64,000 nucleotides of DNA from Paucibacter aquatile (GTDB taxonomy: Bacteria > Pseudomonadota > Gammaproteobacteria > Burkholderiales > Burkholderiaceae_C): assembly GCF_002885975.1 (NCBI RefSeq), contig NZ_POSP01000003.1:2604001-2668000 (forward strand), in the 5' to 3' direction. A program made the position numbers and the translations under genes. Shown here piece by piece: positions 25,980 through 34,881 of the stretch. Below the pieces are notes generated by a model that was given only the letters and a program-made list of their open reading frames with translations, made no database searches and had not been told where the DNA came from. Every line of letters starts with the position of its first letter. The stretch's first letter is position 1.

Positions 25980-26993
25980 GTGAACACCACCCTCCGCTCC
26001 CCGGCCGGCGCCCGCCTGCCCGCGCTGCTGATACTCGCCGCCAACCTGGCCTGGGCCGCCCCCTCCCAAGCTCAGGCTCAGGCCACAAGCAGCAGTGCCG
26101 CCACCAGCTACAGCCGCGTGATCGCCTTCGGCGACAGCCTCTCGGACAACGGCAATTTCTACCGCGCCACCAGCGGCGCCGTGCCCCAGCCGGGCAACTA
26201 TTTCCAGGGTCGTTTTTCCAACGGCCAGGTGGCCGTCGAGCACCTCGCCCAAGGCCTGGGCGTGAGCCTGCAGGACTACGCCTGGGGCGGTGCCCAAACC
26301 GGCTGGCTCAACGGCGCGGCGGTGGCCGCAGGCGCCCCGGCCGCCTTGCAGAACACGGGCATGCTCTCGCAAGTGGGCGCCTTCCAGTCCGGCCTGGCTG
26401 GCTCGGCCGCCGACAGCCAGGCCCTTTACGTGCTCTGGGGCGGGGCCAATGATTTCCAGTACCTGGGTTTCTCGCAGGCCACGGCGCAAGCGGCCATCCA
26501 GAACCTCAGCAGCGCGGTGCAGACCCTCTACGGCCTGGGTGCGCGCAGCTTCCTGATGCCAGGCCTGCCCGACCTGGGCCAGACACCGGCCGGCCTGTCG
26601 TCCGGCCTGTCGGGCCAGCTCCACCAGCTCTCCCTGGGCTTCAACTTTGGCCTGAATCAGGCCATCGGCCAGCTGCGCACCTTGCCCGGCATTGACATCC
26701 GTTATTTCGACACCCTGGGCACGCAGCAAGCCCTGGTCGACAACGCGGCGCTCTACGGCTTCAGCAATGTCACCCAAGCCTGCTTCACCGGCTATGTCGG
26801 CCAGCCCGACGGCAGCATCTGCAGCAGCCCCGAGAGTTATATGTACTGGGACCGCATCCACCCGACCACGCTGACCCACAGCTACCTCGGCCAGGGCATG
26901 CTGGCTGCCGTGCCGGAACCGCAGACTTGGCTGCTGATGGGCCTGGGCCTGGCAGCCCTGGGCCTGCGCGCCGGTCGCCAGCGCCGCAGCTGA
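25980..26993 (+). CDS. GDSL/SGNH-family esterase with PEP-CTERM sorting signal
   Basis: This 337-aa exported hydrolase has a signal peptide (about residues 1-34), block I GDSLSDNGNF (Ser near 53), block III GGANDF, and block V DRIHPT with the catalytic Asp and His. The C-terminus is VPEPQTWLLMGLG, then a hydrophobic helix and a basic tail, the PEP-CTERM signal recognised by exosortase in EPS-producing Gram-negatives. It probably cleaves ester bonds at the cell surface or in the extracellular matrix. Start is GTG at 25980, preceded by AAAGG at 8 bases. The next gene is convergent. Confidence 0.88.
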   Translation: MNTTLRSPAGARLPALLILAANLAWAAPSQAQAQATSSSAATSYSRVIAFGDSLSDNGNFYRATSGAVPQPGNYFQGRFSNGQVAVEHLAQGLGVSLQDYAWGGAQTGWLNGAAVAAGAPAALQNTGMLSQVGAFQSGLAGSAADSQALYVLWGGANDFQYLGFSQATAQAAIQNLSSAVQTLYGLGARSFLMPGLPDLGQTPAGLSSGLSGQLHQLSLGFNFGLNQAIGQLRTLPGIDIRYFDTLGTQQALVDNAALYGFSNVTQACFTGYVGQPDGSICSSPESYMYWDRIHPTTLTHSYLGQGMLAAVPEPQTWLLMGLGLAALGLRAGRQRRS

Positions 26994-27001
26994 AAAGACA
27001 A

Positions 27002-27027
27002 GGGCCGGTCGCCTGGAGCACCGGCCC
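27002..27027. terminator. Possible bidirectional terminator between convergent genes
   Basis: GGGCCGGT and ACCGGCCC form an 8-bp stem with a 10-nt loop immediately after the esterase stop codon and before the stop of the convergent dioxygenase gene. There is no T-tract on either side, so the function is uncertain. Confidence 0.4.
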
Positions 27028-27055
27028 CGAAGCTGGCGGCCAGCGCCGCCTGGCT

Positions 27056-28132
27056 TCAGCTCAAGGTCGCCAGCAGGCGCGCGTTGTGGACCGGGGCGTA
27101 GGCATTGAGCAGCAGATAGTAGGTGCCCGCCACGGGTGAGGCGAAAGTGATGGTTTCGGCATTGCTCGAGCCATCGGATTTCTTGTCATACACCGTGGTG
27201 CTCGGCGCCGATGCCAGGCGGGCGTAGAGATCGCCATCGCCCGTGCCCCCGGAAAGCTGGAACTTGAGCTGCCGACGGCCCGGCGGCACTTGGATGCTGT
27301 ACAGCCGCGACTGACGCAGGCCCAGGCTGACAGTCTGAGCCTGGCCGCTGACCAGGGGCGTGACGTTCTGGCTGTTGCCCATGCCAATGGCTGAGCGCCT
27401 CACCCCCACATCGATGGTGCCGGTGTAGGCATTGCCACTCTTGCTGACCTGCACGATATAGCCGGCGCCGCCATCGCTGGCGTAGATGCTGTCGGCCTCG
27501 TTGCGGGTGCGTGGCGCGCCTTGCTGGTAGATGGGAAAGCTGCGGAACACCTCATCCGCCGTGGCGGCGTTGAAGTAGAGCTGGGCCACGAAGACATCGG
27601 GCAGATTGCGGCCATCGTCATTGGGCCGGATGTTGCGCGCCGCGCTCTGGATGGAGAAATGGATGTGCAGGGCCCGGCCGCTGTAGCTGCCTGGAAACAG
27701 GGTCAGGAACTCGGCCACGCCGTCGGCACCGGTCTTCTGGTAGCCGCGGCAGAAGTTCTGCCCCTGGGTGCCGAAGGGGGCGTAGCTGGAATAGAGGCCC
27801 GTGGCCTCGCAGCTCCAGATGTCGACCACGGCACCCGGAATCGGCGCGCAGTTGTTCTCCAGATCGAGCACGCGCAGGCGCAGGGTCAGCGGTGCGCCGG
27901 ACTTGGGCGTGGTGTTGCCGCTGGTGTTGGCGCGCAGATCGCGGCGCTCGGCGGCGCTGATATTGGGATAGGGGCCGGCGGTCGATTCAGTGTCCGCCTT
28001 GCAGGCGGCCGCGGCGGCACCGTAGGGCGTCTGCGACTGGCTGCTGGATTCCTTGCTGCCGAGCGCGGCCACCGAGGCCACGCCCATGAGCTTGAGCGCC
28101 TGGCGGCGCGGAGAGGGTGTGTGCTGAGACAT
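27056..28132 (-). CDS. Tat-exported intradiol-dioxygenase-like protein with C-terminal PPC-like domain
   Basis: This 358-aa protein has a twin-arginine signal (SPRRQALKLMGVASVAAL). The central domain (about residues 45-215) has the intradiol ring-cleavage dioxygenase pattern VVDIWSCEATGLYS (Tyr114), PGSYSGRALHIHF (Tyr150, His156, His158), the expected two-Tyr two-His iron ligands. The C-terminal part (about 270-358) resembles a bacterial pre-peptidase C-terminal domain (GDLYARLAS, GTYYLLLNAY). Such secreted intradiol-like proteins lack the normal catechol-pathway context, so the substrate is unknown. An in-frame GTG at 28153 with GGAG upstream is an alternative start. Confidence 0.8.
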   Translation of the reverse strand: MSQHTPSPRRQALKLMGVASVAALGSKESSSQSQTPYGAAAAACKADTESTAGPYPNISAAERRDLRANTSGNTTPKSGAPLTLRLRVLDLENNCAPIPGAVVDIWSCEATGLYSSYAPFGTQGQNFCRGYQKTGADGVAEFLTLFPGSYSGRALHIHFSIQSAARNIRPNDDGRNLPDVFVAQLYFNAATADEVFRSFPIYQQGAPRTRNEADSIYASDGGAGYIVQVSKSGNAYTGTIDVGVRRSAIGMGNSQNVTPLVSGQAQTVSLGLRQSRLYSIQVPPGRRQLKFQLSGGTGDGDLYARLASAPSTTVYDKKSDGSSNAETITFASPVAGTYYLLLNAYAPVHNARLLATLS

Positions 28133-28525
28133 GGTGAGGAGGCTTTCTTTCACAGAGTGACTCCGGCCGAGCGGCGCGGACTCTTGTGAAGTGCGGCGCC
28201 GCACCGACGCTGAGAGCCGGGGTGGTGGATGGAGAACGCCGAAGGCGAGCCGGCAGATCGATCCCGGCCGCCCGCGGGCCACGTCCTTCATGCGCCGCGA
28301 CCAGGGCCAGCTTCGGTCCTTGACGTCGGAGATGCACGTTATTCAGCGCCCGCAGCACAAGATTGACCGCAGCCGCGCCGCCTGAATACAGGGTTATCTC
28401 GAATTTCTGGGCGGAGCTGTCAGAGTTGACAGGGTGACTTGGCGACAGAGTTCGCGCCGGATTCCGCCCGAGCGCTGCAGCCGAGGGCCGCGGCCCTCCC
28501 TCGCCATTCCTGGGACAATCGGCCC
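28133..28525. promoter_or_regulatory. Divergent intergenic region, dioxygenase-like gene / rlmL
   Basis: These 393 bp have no convincing gene. A TTGACC element (28363) and a TTGACA element (28425) occur on the plus strand upstream of rlmL, but neither has a good -10 partner. The part nearest the dioxygenase gene may contain its alternative GTG start at 28153. Confidence 0.4.
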
Positions 28526-29809
28526 ATGGCCGCCAAAGAAACCCCCAAATACCTTCACTACCTCTTCGTCTCCTGCCCCTCGGGCGTGGAGCGTCTGCTC
28601 GACGAGGAAGTGCGGGCCATCCTGCCCAAGACCCATATCGAGGTGCTGCGCGGCGGCATCGCGCTGAAGAGCGATCTCGAGGGCGTGATGAAGCTCAACC
28701 TCGAATGCCGGCTGGCCCAGCGCGTGCTGATCGAATTGGTCTCGGGCGGCTACCGCCACGAGGACGACATCTACGCCCTGGCCCGCCGGGTCGACTGGAA
28801 CGAGTGGATCACCCCGGCCGAGACCATCCGCGTCGACACCGTGGCCCAGCGCTCACCGCTGCGCAGCCTCAACTTCGCCACCCTGCGCGTGAAAGACGCG
28901 ATCTGCGATGTGCTGCGCGATGCCACCGGCGAGCGCCCTAGCGTCGACACCCGCTTCCCCGACCTGCCGGTGATGCTGCACCTCAGCGAAACTGACGCCA
29001 CGCTCTACATCGACACCTCGGGCGAACCGCTCTTCAAGCGCGGCTGGCGCGAGGACAAGGGCGATGCGCCGCTGAAGGAAACCCTGGCCGCCGCCATGCT
29101 GGCCGCGGCTGGCTGGAGGGGCACGCCCGAGACCGGCGGCGCCCTGCACGACCCCTGCTGCGGCTCGGGCACCATCGCCGTCGAGGCCGCGCAGATCGCC
29201 TGCGGCATGGCCGCCGGCATGCAGCGCCGCTTTGCCTTCGAACGCCAGCTGCCCTTCGTGCCCTTGCGCGGCCGCTGGCAGGCCATCAAGCAGGCCGCCA
29301 AGGACCGCGAGCACGCGCCCGCCGTGCCCATCTTCTGCAGCGATGTGGCCTTCCGCATGGTTGATTTCGCGCGCCGCAATGCCGAGCGCGCCGGTGTCGC
29401 CCAGTACATCCAGTTCAACGGCGGTGATGCGCTCGAGCGCCCCGCGCCCGAGCTGCCCGAGGGCATGCCCGGCACCATCCTGATGAACCCGCCCTACGGC
29501 GAGCGCATCGAAGTGCGCGGCAAGGCCGGCAATGTGCAGATGAGCCGCGATGCCGGCGGCTCCGAGGCGCGCGACGCCGGCGACGACTTCTTCCCCCGCC
29601 TGGCTGCCCACTGGAAGCGCGCCTACACCCAGAACCCGGCCGGCTGGACCGCCTGGCTGCTCTGCCCCGACATGAAGCTGCCCAGCAAGATGCGCCTGAA
29701 GGAATCGCGCAAGTTCCCGATGTGGAACGGCCCGATCGAATGCCGGCTGTTCCGCTTCGATCTGATCAAGGGTTCGGCGCGCAAGGACAAAGGCGGCGAA
29801 GGCAGCTGA
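28526..29809 (+). CDS. rlmL: 23S rRNA guanine-N2 methyltransferase RlmL-type (THUMP plus N6/N2 methylase domain)
   Basis: This 427-aa cytoplasmic enzyme has an N-terminal THUMP RNA-binding domain (about residues 8-160), then a Rossmann methyltransferase with DPCCGSGTIAVEAAQ (SAM binding) and the catalytic NPPYGER. This is the RlmL half of the E. coli RlmKL fusion, which makes m2G2445 in 23S rRNA; the RlmK half is absent, as is usual outside enterics. The ATG at 28526 (MAAKETPKYLHYLF) matches the family start. Its stop abuts that of the convergent LuxR gene (TGATCA). Confidence 0.88.
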   Translation: MAAKETPKYLHYLFVSCPSGVERLLDEEVRAILPKTHIEVLRGGIALKSDLEGVMKLNLECRLAQRVLIELVSGGYRHEDDIYALARRVDWNEWITPAETIRVDTVAQRSPLRSLNFATLRVKDAICDVLRDATGERPSVDTRFPDLPVMLHLSETDATLYIDTSGEPLFKRGWREDKGDAPLKETLAAAMLAAAGWRGTPETGGALHDPCCGSGTIAVEAAQIACGMAAGMQRRFAFERQLPFVPLRGRWQAIKQAAKDREHAPAVPIFCSDVAFRMVDFARRNAERAGVAQYIQFNGGDALERPAPELPEGMPGTILMNPPYGERIEVRGKAGNVQMSRDAGGSEARDAGDDFFPRLAAHWKRAYTQNPAGWTAWLLCPDMKLPSKMRLKESRKFPMWNGPIECRLFRFDLIKGSARKDKGGEGS

Positions 29810-30943
29810 TCAGCGCCCGCTGCACCAGGGCTGCATCCGAGCATCCAGCTCACGCCGCATTGCTTGGGCATCGCGAACGTCCAGGGCCCGGTAGGCCTTG
29901 CGCACATGGTCAACGACGGTGCTCGGTGCGACGTCCAGCTCCTGCGCCATCTCTGCGCTGCTCAAACCTCGATACAGGCCGGCACAGACCCGAATCTGTG
30001 CCGCGCTCAGGGGCAGCCGACGCAGCGTGCGGTACAGGGCGACCGACAGCGGCTCCATGCGGCGCAGGCTGATCTGCATCAAGGGCTCGCTTCCTTGGCC
30101 CTCGATTGGCACGAGTCGCTGCGACTCGGCCGTCACGCAGCCCGAAGCGTTGATCAAGGTCATTGACTTGCTCATCGACGTCGCTCCGCCTGGTCCTTGC
30201 CCGTCCTCCAGCAGAGGACCTAACAGGCGCTGCAGCTGGGTTCGCAGCCCTGGTGCGGGGCGTGTGACTGCGGCAGGCGTCAAACCTTGGTCCGCGAGCA
30301 GCAGCAGCCGCAATGCACCCGCTGAGGCATGGCGCAGCTCGCCGTCCGGGCCCAGCAAGAGGACCTCCGCGCCGTCCGGCGACGGCAGCATGGGCTCGTC
30401 GCCAGGGGCCTGGCCCGCGGCCTGCAGGCCGCGGGCCACCCAGGGCAGCAAGGTGGCCAAGGCCTGTTCGTCCTCGCGGCTGAAGTCCGGGTCCTTTGGC
30501 CCCCGGTACAGGACAAGACTGCCCAGCAACTGGCCCATGGAGCCGCGCACCACGGCCTCGATGCGACTGTGCAGCTGCTGCGGCTTCCAGATTTCGCTGT
30601 ACAGGGCCGAGTTGAAGAAGCGGGGGCTCATCAAGGCCCGGGCACCGCGCACACCGGAGGGCTCATTCCGCAGAGATTCGAAGGCAGGCATGCAGTCGAT
30701 CTCTTGTCGGTTGTGGAAGTGCTCGAAATAGATGCGTGCGATGCCGGTATCGACCGGGCCCTCGATGTCATAACGAAGAAGCCGGCCGCATCCGTCGGTC
30801 CAATCAAACAGATTGCGGTAACTGGGGATCACCGCATGCAGGGCCTCCAGCAAGGCGGGAACAAAGGCTTCGGGTGTTAAACCCGCATGGCAAAGCGTGC
30901 GCAGCTGGGCCAGCTTTCTCTTGGAAACGGACATGTTCTTCAT
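29810..30943 (-). CDS. LuxR-family transcriptional regulator
   Basis: This 377-aa protein has an N-terminal region of about 180 residues without recognisable motifs, possibly GAF/PAS-like. A middle region starts with LLLGPDGELRHAS (PAS-like), and a C-terminal LuxR helix-turn-helix follows (LPLSAAQIRVCAGLYRGLSS, then AEMAQELDVAPSTVVDHVRK). There is no receiver domain, so it is not a classic response regulator. The ATG at 30943 was preferred to a GTG 13 codons earlier; neither has a strong ribosome-binding site. It is divergent from an unrecognised two-gene unit with 161 bp between, so it may regulate that unit. Confidence 0.8.
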   Translation of the reverse strand: MKNMSVSKRKLAQLRTLCHAGLTPEAFVPALLEALHAVIPSYRNLFDWTDGCGRLLRYDIEGPVDTGIARIYFEHFHNRQEIDCMPAFESLRNEPSGVRGARALMSPRFFNSALYSEIWKPQQLHSRIEAVVRGSMGQLLGSLVLYRGPKDPDFSREDEQALATLLPWVARGLQAAGQAPGDEPMLPSPDGAEVLLLGPDGELRHASAGALRLLLLADQGLTPAAVTRPAPGLRTQLQRLLGPLLEDGQGPGGATSMSKSMTLINASGCVTAESQRLVPIEGQGSEPLMQISLRRMEPLSVALYRTLRRLPLSAAQIRVCAGLYRGLSSAEMAQELDVAPSTVVDHVRKAYRALDVRDAQAMRRELDARMQPWCSGR

Positions 30944-31104
30944 GGGCGGATTCTGGGCAGCGCTCGGGGCGGCCACATCCACAGCCCTGCTGAGCAGGCG
31001 CCCCTGCTCATCTGCCCCCAGCCATGGGGGTGTTTGATCCGCTGCGGGAGATCAGACTGAAGACTCAGCAACCGGCCCAACAAAAGGGACCATTGGAGCT
31101 CACC

Positions 31105-31608
31105 ATGCAAGTCCTGAGTTTGGAGTCTGCCGCCTTCGAGGATGCCGGCCTGGGCGTCAACGGAACGCGGGCCGGGGATGGCAGCGCCCTGAGCATCCTG
31201 TTCAAACATCTTGCGGTGAGCAGTTCGCCCGCCAGCAAAGACCTGGCACCTCAGGTCCTGCGCGCCAAAGGCCGGGTTCGCTGCATCGGCTCGGGCTGGG
31301 TCAAGCTCGACATGCGTGGAGCCTGCCTGAGCAGCGGCCCTGCATCGTTCGCCCACGCCCTGGCCTGGGCCGACGACAGTCCCTTGCATCTGCTGCCGGA
31401 CCGGTCGGACGCACCTTTGTGCAGTTCCGCTCTCGTGCGCATCGAGGGCGGCAAGGACTTGCAACTGCACCTGACCCTGCTGGCCCAGCGTGACCCGACC
31501 GAGGCCAACAGCGAAGCGCTGTGCGTAGTGGACTCCATCGACATCCAGGTCCTGGCAGCTCGTTCGCTCCAAGGTCAGCCCTATCAAACATGGAGTGCCT
31601 CCAAATGA
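31105..31608 (+). CDS. Unrecognised 167-aa protein, coupled to a lipoprotein gene
   Basis: I do not recognise this protein. It has no signal peptide or transmembrane helix. The middle (KGRVRCIGSGWVKLDMRGAC and LVRIEGGKDLQLHLTLLA) alternates hydrophobic residues like a beta-sandwich, and there are four Cys. The ATG at 31105 is supported by GGAG about 8 bases upstream; the frame extends 27 codons further but without such a site. Its TGA overlaps the ATG of the next gene as ATGA, so the two products are likely made together. Confidence 0.7.
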   Translation: MQVLSLESAAFEDAGLGVNGTRAGDGSALSILFKHLAVSSSPASKDLAPQVLRAKGRVRCIGSGWVKLDMRGACLSSGPASFAHALAWADDSPLHLLPDRSDAPLCSSALVRIEGGKDLQLHLTLLAQRDPTEANSEALCVVDSIDIQVLAARSLQGQPYQTWSASK

Positions 31609-33128
31609 AACCCTCTGCATCAGCCGCAATCCGATCTGTCCTGCATCTGAGTCTGCTGGGAGGCTGCGTGGCCGTCTTGTGTGGATGCCAGACCGCCGGC
31701 CAATACTGGCGCGAAACTTCGAGCTACGATGCCACCGGTGCCTTCCAGATCACCGACCGGGACGTGGTCGAACCGGTGGACCTGGGCTTTTTGCTGGTCC
31801 GCTACGCCCCGATGGCGCGCGCCAACAGCCAGGATTGCGCAACTTTGGCCCTGAACACGCCGGTCTGGGCCAAGGGCGGCGTAGCCAATGGTGAAGACAA
31901 GGACGGCGGCGCCTTCGCCAGCCAGGATCGCACGCGCCTGGACCGCTCGGTGCAGTTCTTTGCCTGCAGAGCGGCCCAAGCCGTCGAGGACGAGCGTCGC
32001 CTGGCGCGCAACGCGCTGCAGGAGCGTCTGATGGTGTCTTCGGCCCAGCGCTGCGCGGCCTTCAAGATCGGCCTGCAACGCGAGTTCTCACGCACCAACT
32101 TCAATCTGGGCGTGCTGGGCACCATTGCCGCCACCGCCGGCGCCTTGGTCAACTCGGCTTCGGCGGCCAAGAACTGGGCGGGCACGGCAGCGGTGAGCAG
32201 CGGCGTGCGGGCCGAGTACAACCAAGCCTTCCTGGCCAATCTGGCTGCCCATGTTGTGATTCAAGGGGTGGACAAGCGGCGTCGCGATGTCTACGAGCAA
32301 ATCCAGCGGGAGGGCCAGAGCAAGTCCTACGACCAATACCCGGTCGAAGCCGCGATCAAGGACGCAATGACCTTCCATGGCCAGTGCTCGGTGATTGCCG
32401 GCTTTGAAGAGGCCGCTGACGCGATTCGCTTGTACGACGATCCCGGCGTCAGCAAGGCGACCAACTGGATTGCGCGGCTGAAAGTGGCCAACACGCTGAT
32501 GAAAAGCGGCGAAGTGTCAAACGAAACACTGCTGAAGCAGATCTCGGATCTCAATGCCACCCTGCCCCTGATGGCCGGATCACGCTTGAATACGACCGGA
32601 ACCAAACCACCCGAGCCGCGCCCGCTGGTGCGCCTCGACCGTGCACTGAAACAGATCACCGAGGCCGTCAAGGCCATGGAAGGGCAACTCGACAGCCTGC
32701 AGAAGAAGCTGCCGCCCGGACTGGACGCGGAGAACCTGGGCCTGACGAGCAACTTCAAATCCCATGGTCTGGAGGCAGGCTTGTCGAAAGCCTGCGAGGA
32801 CCGCGCTGCCGGCTTTGAAAGCGACGCACAGGTCAAGCGCGCGCGAGCCGCCGCCGAAACCGATGCCGTCGAGCAGAGCAGTCTGAATGCAGAGGCAGAC
32901 AAGGCCGACCGTCAGGGAGCAGATCTGGCACAAGCCGCCACCACCCTTGCCTGGGGCTTCCAGCGCCGGGTCGACAGCGCCGTAGCAGCCTGGCAATTCC
33001 TCTTCGCCAAGGCTGTCGAGGACAAGAAAGCAGAGACAGCCGCCCAGCTCAAGCTGAGCATAGAAAAAGCCCCCAAGCTCAACGAGGAAGCGGTGCTTCC
33101 GGCTATGCGGCAGCTGTGCGGGAAATAA
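31605..33128 (+). CDS. Unrecognised 507-aa lipoprotein with glycine-zipper-like segment
   Basis: The N-terminus is a lipoprotein signal (VAVLCGC, lipid Cys near 28; Asp is absent at +2, so outer-membrane sorting is expected). Residues about 165-205 are a Gly/Ala-rich hydrophobic stretch (GVLGTIAATAGALVNSASAA) resembling a glycine zipper. The remainder is charged and mostly helical, with coiled-coil-like Lys/Glu/Ala segments near 350-420 and 430-507. I recognise no family. The ATG at 31605 has GGAG nine bases upstream and overlaps the preceding stop. Partners are the upstream 167-aa protein and perhaps the divergent LuxR regulator. Confidence 0.75.
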   Translation: MKPSASAAIRSVLHLSLLGGCVAVLCGCQTAGQYWRETSSYDATGAFQITDRDVVEPVDLGFLLVRYAPMARANSQDCATLALNTPVWAKGGVANGEDKDGGAFASQDRTRLDRSVQFFACRAAQAVEDERRLARNALQERLMVSSAQRCAAFKIGLQREFSRTNFNLGVLGTIAATAGALVNSASAAKNWAGTAAVSSGVRAEYNQAFLANLAAHVVIQGVDKRRRDVYEQIQREGQSKSYDQYPVEAAIKDAMTFHGQCSVIAGFEEAADAIRLYDDPGVSKATNWIARLKVANTLMKSGEVSNETLLKQISDLNATLPLMAGSRLNTTGTKPPEPRPLVRLDRALKQITEAVKAMEGQLDSLQKKLPPGLDAENLGLTSNFKSHGLEAGLSKACEDRAAGFESDAQVKRARAAAETDAVEQSSLNAEADKADRQGADLAQAATTLAWGFQRRVDSAVAAWQFLFAKAVEDKKAETAAQLKLSIEKAPKLNEEAVLPAMRQLCGK

Positions 33129-33159
33129 GCACAGGCAGACCGCTTACCGCAACTGAGCT

Positions 33160-33930
33160 TCAGCCATGGGGAGCGTGACATCCGGCTTCCGACAAGGCCA
33201 GCCAGCCCAGCACCGCCAACGGCGCCGTGTCGGCGCGCAGGATGCGCGGGCCCAGCTGAACGGCGACGAAACCCTGGGCGCGGGCCGCCTCTTCTTCAGC
33301 GGGGCTGAGGCCGCCCTCCGGGCCGCTGAGCACCAGGGTGTGACTGGCCTCCGCCTGCGCGGCCGCCAGGGCTTGCAGGGGCTGGGCGGCCGTGGGGCTG
33401 AGCAGCCAGCGGCGCTGCGTGGCTGGCTGCGGGCCCAGCTGGGCCAACCATGAAGCCAGGGACTGCACCGCGCCGATCTCGGGGATGCGGGTGCGGCCGC
33501 ATTGCTCGGCCGCGGCAATGGCCACACCGCGCCAATGCGCCTGCTTTTTCTCGGCGCGCTCGCCGCTGAGGCGCAGCACCGAGCGCTCGCTCATCAAGGG
33601 CTGGATGGCGCTGCCGCCGAGCTCGGTGGCCTTCTCGACGACGCCGTCCATGCGGTCATTGGCCGGCATGGCCAGGGCCAGGGTGATGTGCTGACGCAGC
33701 TCGCGCTGCACCAGCTGGCGAGCCTGCAAATGCACACGCACCTCGCTGCGGCCCATGGCCAGCACTTCCGCCTGCCACTCGGCGCCGCTGCCATCGAACA
33801 GGGTCAGCGGGCTACCCGGCTGCAGGCGCAGCACCTGCACATGGCGGGCCGCGCTGGGCGGCAAGCTGAGCTCGCTGGGCTCACTGGACGAGGTGCCCAG
33901 GGGCTGGTCGACAAAAAAACGCGGCGGCAT
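33160..33930 (-). CDS. rsmE: 16S rRNA (uracil-1498-N3)-methyltransferase
   Basis: This 256-aa SPOUT-class enzyme methylates U1498 of 16S rRNA. An N-terminal PUA-like domain (RHVQVLRLQPGSPLTLFDGSG) is followed by the knotted methyltransferase domain with KATELGGSAIQPLMSERSV, AAEQCGRTRIPEI, the SAM-binding LVLSGPEGGLSPAEE and LGPRILRADTAPLAVL. The ATG at 33930 is used; a TTG three codons earlier is less likely. It stands alone, convergent with the lipoprotein gene. Confidence 0.95.
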   Translation of the reverse strand: MPPRFFVDQPLGTSSSEPSELSLPPSAARHVQVLRLQPGSPLTLFDGSGAEWQAEVLAMGRSEVRVHLQARQLVQRELRQHITLALAMPANDRMDGVVEKATELGGSAIQPLMSERSVLRLSGERAEKKQAHWRGVAIAAAEQCGRTRIPEIGAVQSLASWLAQLGPQPATQRRWLLSPTAAQPLQALAAAQAEASHTLVLSGPEGGLSPAEEEAARAQGFVAVQLGPRILRADTAPLAVLGWLALSEAGCHAPHG

Positions 33931-33999
33931 GGCAGGCAAAGACGGACAAGAAGTCGCCAGTGTGCCAGCCTTCAGGCCCGCCCTTTTTCATTCATTCAT

Positions 34000-34881
34000 T
34001 CAGTCCAGGCGTCCGGCGGCCGCCAGCGCAAAGACGCGCGCGCAGCGCATCCACACCAGGGACAGCACCAGCAGCTGCCCCATCGCCAAGGCCAGCAGCT
34101 GGCTGCCCGCCCCCACCGGCGCCAGCTGCACCCGCAGGAGCCCGATCAGCGCCGCCGCCAGCAAGCCCAGGGCCGTGATCAGCAGATAGACGCCGATGCG
34201 GCGCGGCTGGCGCCAGAGGTCGCGCGTGGCCAGGCGCCAAGCCTTGAACACCGAGCGGCGCTGCGGCTCCAGGGCCAGGCGGGCGCGCGCCGCATCCAGG
34301 CTGGCATGCACCAGCAGGAACAGCAGGCCGGTGAACAGCATCACCGCCTGGCTCCAGCGATCGGCCTCGGCCTCCAGCTGCATCAGCGCCGTTTTCTCGC
34401 CCACCCAATGCATCAACCCGCCGCCCAGCGCCGCCACCGCGCCCAGCAGGCACAGCGCCCAAAGCCAGAGCCGCGTCATGCGGCCGTACTCGCGCAGGCC
34501 GCCCTGCAGCAAGGCCATGAAGCCCAGCGGCTGGGGCGAGCGAACCACGGCAATCAGGCAGCCGCTGAGCCAGGGCAACAGCAAGGCCAAGAGCAGCACG
34601 CTGCTGAGCAGGGCCGAGGCGCCAAAGCCGTTGGGGCCCAGGCCCATCACGGCCTCGGCCAGCACCGGCAGCTCAAAGCCATCCACCAGGCGCTTTGCAG
34701 CCAGCGATTGGTCCAGCTGCGCCGCCAGGGCGCGCCAGAGCGGCAGCAGGGCCAGCAACCAGGGCAAGGCCAGGGCCAGCAGCCAGAGCAGCAGCAAGCG
34801 CCATTGCGAGGCCAGGCGGGCACCGGTGCGCAGCTGGCCGCGCAGATCGGGAGCGGGGGTCAAGAGCGCCGGCATGTTCAT
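34000..34881 (-). CDS. Integral membrane protein, about six helices
   Basis: This 293-aa protein has hydrophobic helices at roughly residues 28-50, 85-108, 136-160, 180-200, 235-257 and 264-285, separated by Arg-rich cytoplasmic loops. I recognise no named family or catalytic motif. The ATG at 34881 overlaps the TGA of the upstream M1 peptidase gene as ATGA, so the two are translationally coupled and probably act together in the envelope. Confidence 0.75.
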   Translation of the reverse strand: MNMPALLTPAPDLRGQLRTGARLASQWRLLLLWLLALALPWLLALLPLWRALAAQLDQSLAAKRLVDGFELPVLAEAVMGLGPNGFGASALLSSVLLLALLLPWLSGCLIAVVRSPQPLGFMALLQGGLREYGRMTRLWLWALCLLGAVAALGGGLMHWVGEKTALMQLEAEADRWSQAVMLFTGLLFLLVHASLDAARARLALEPQRRSVFKAWRLATRDLWRQPRRIGVYLLITALGLLAAALIGLLRVQLAPVGAGSQLLALAMGQLLVLSLVWMRCARVFALAAAGRLD

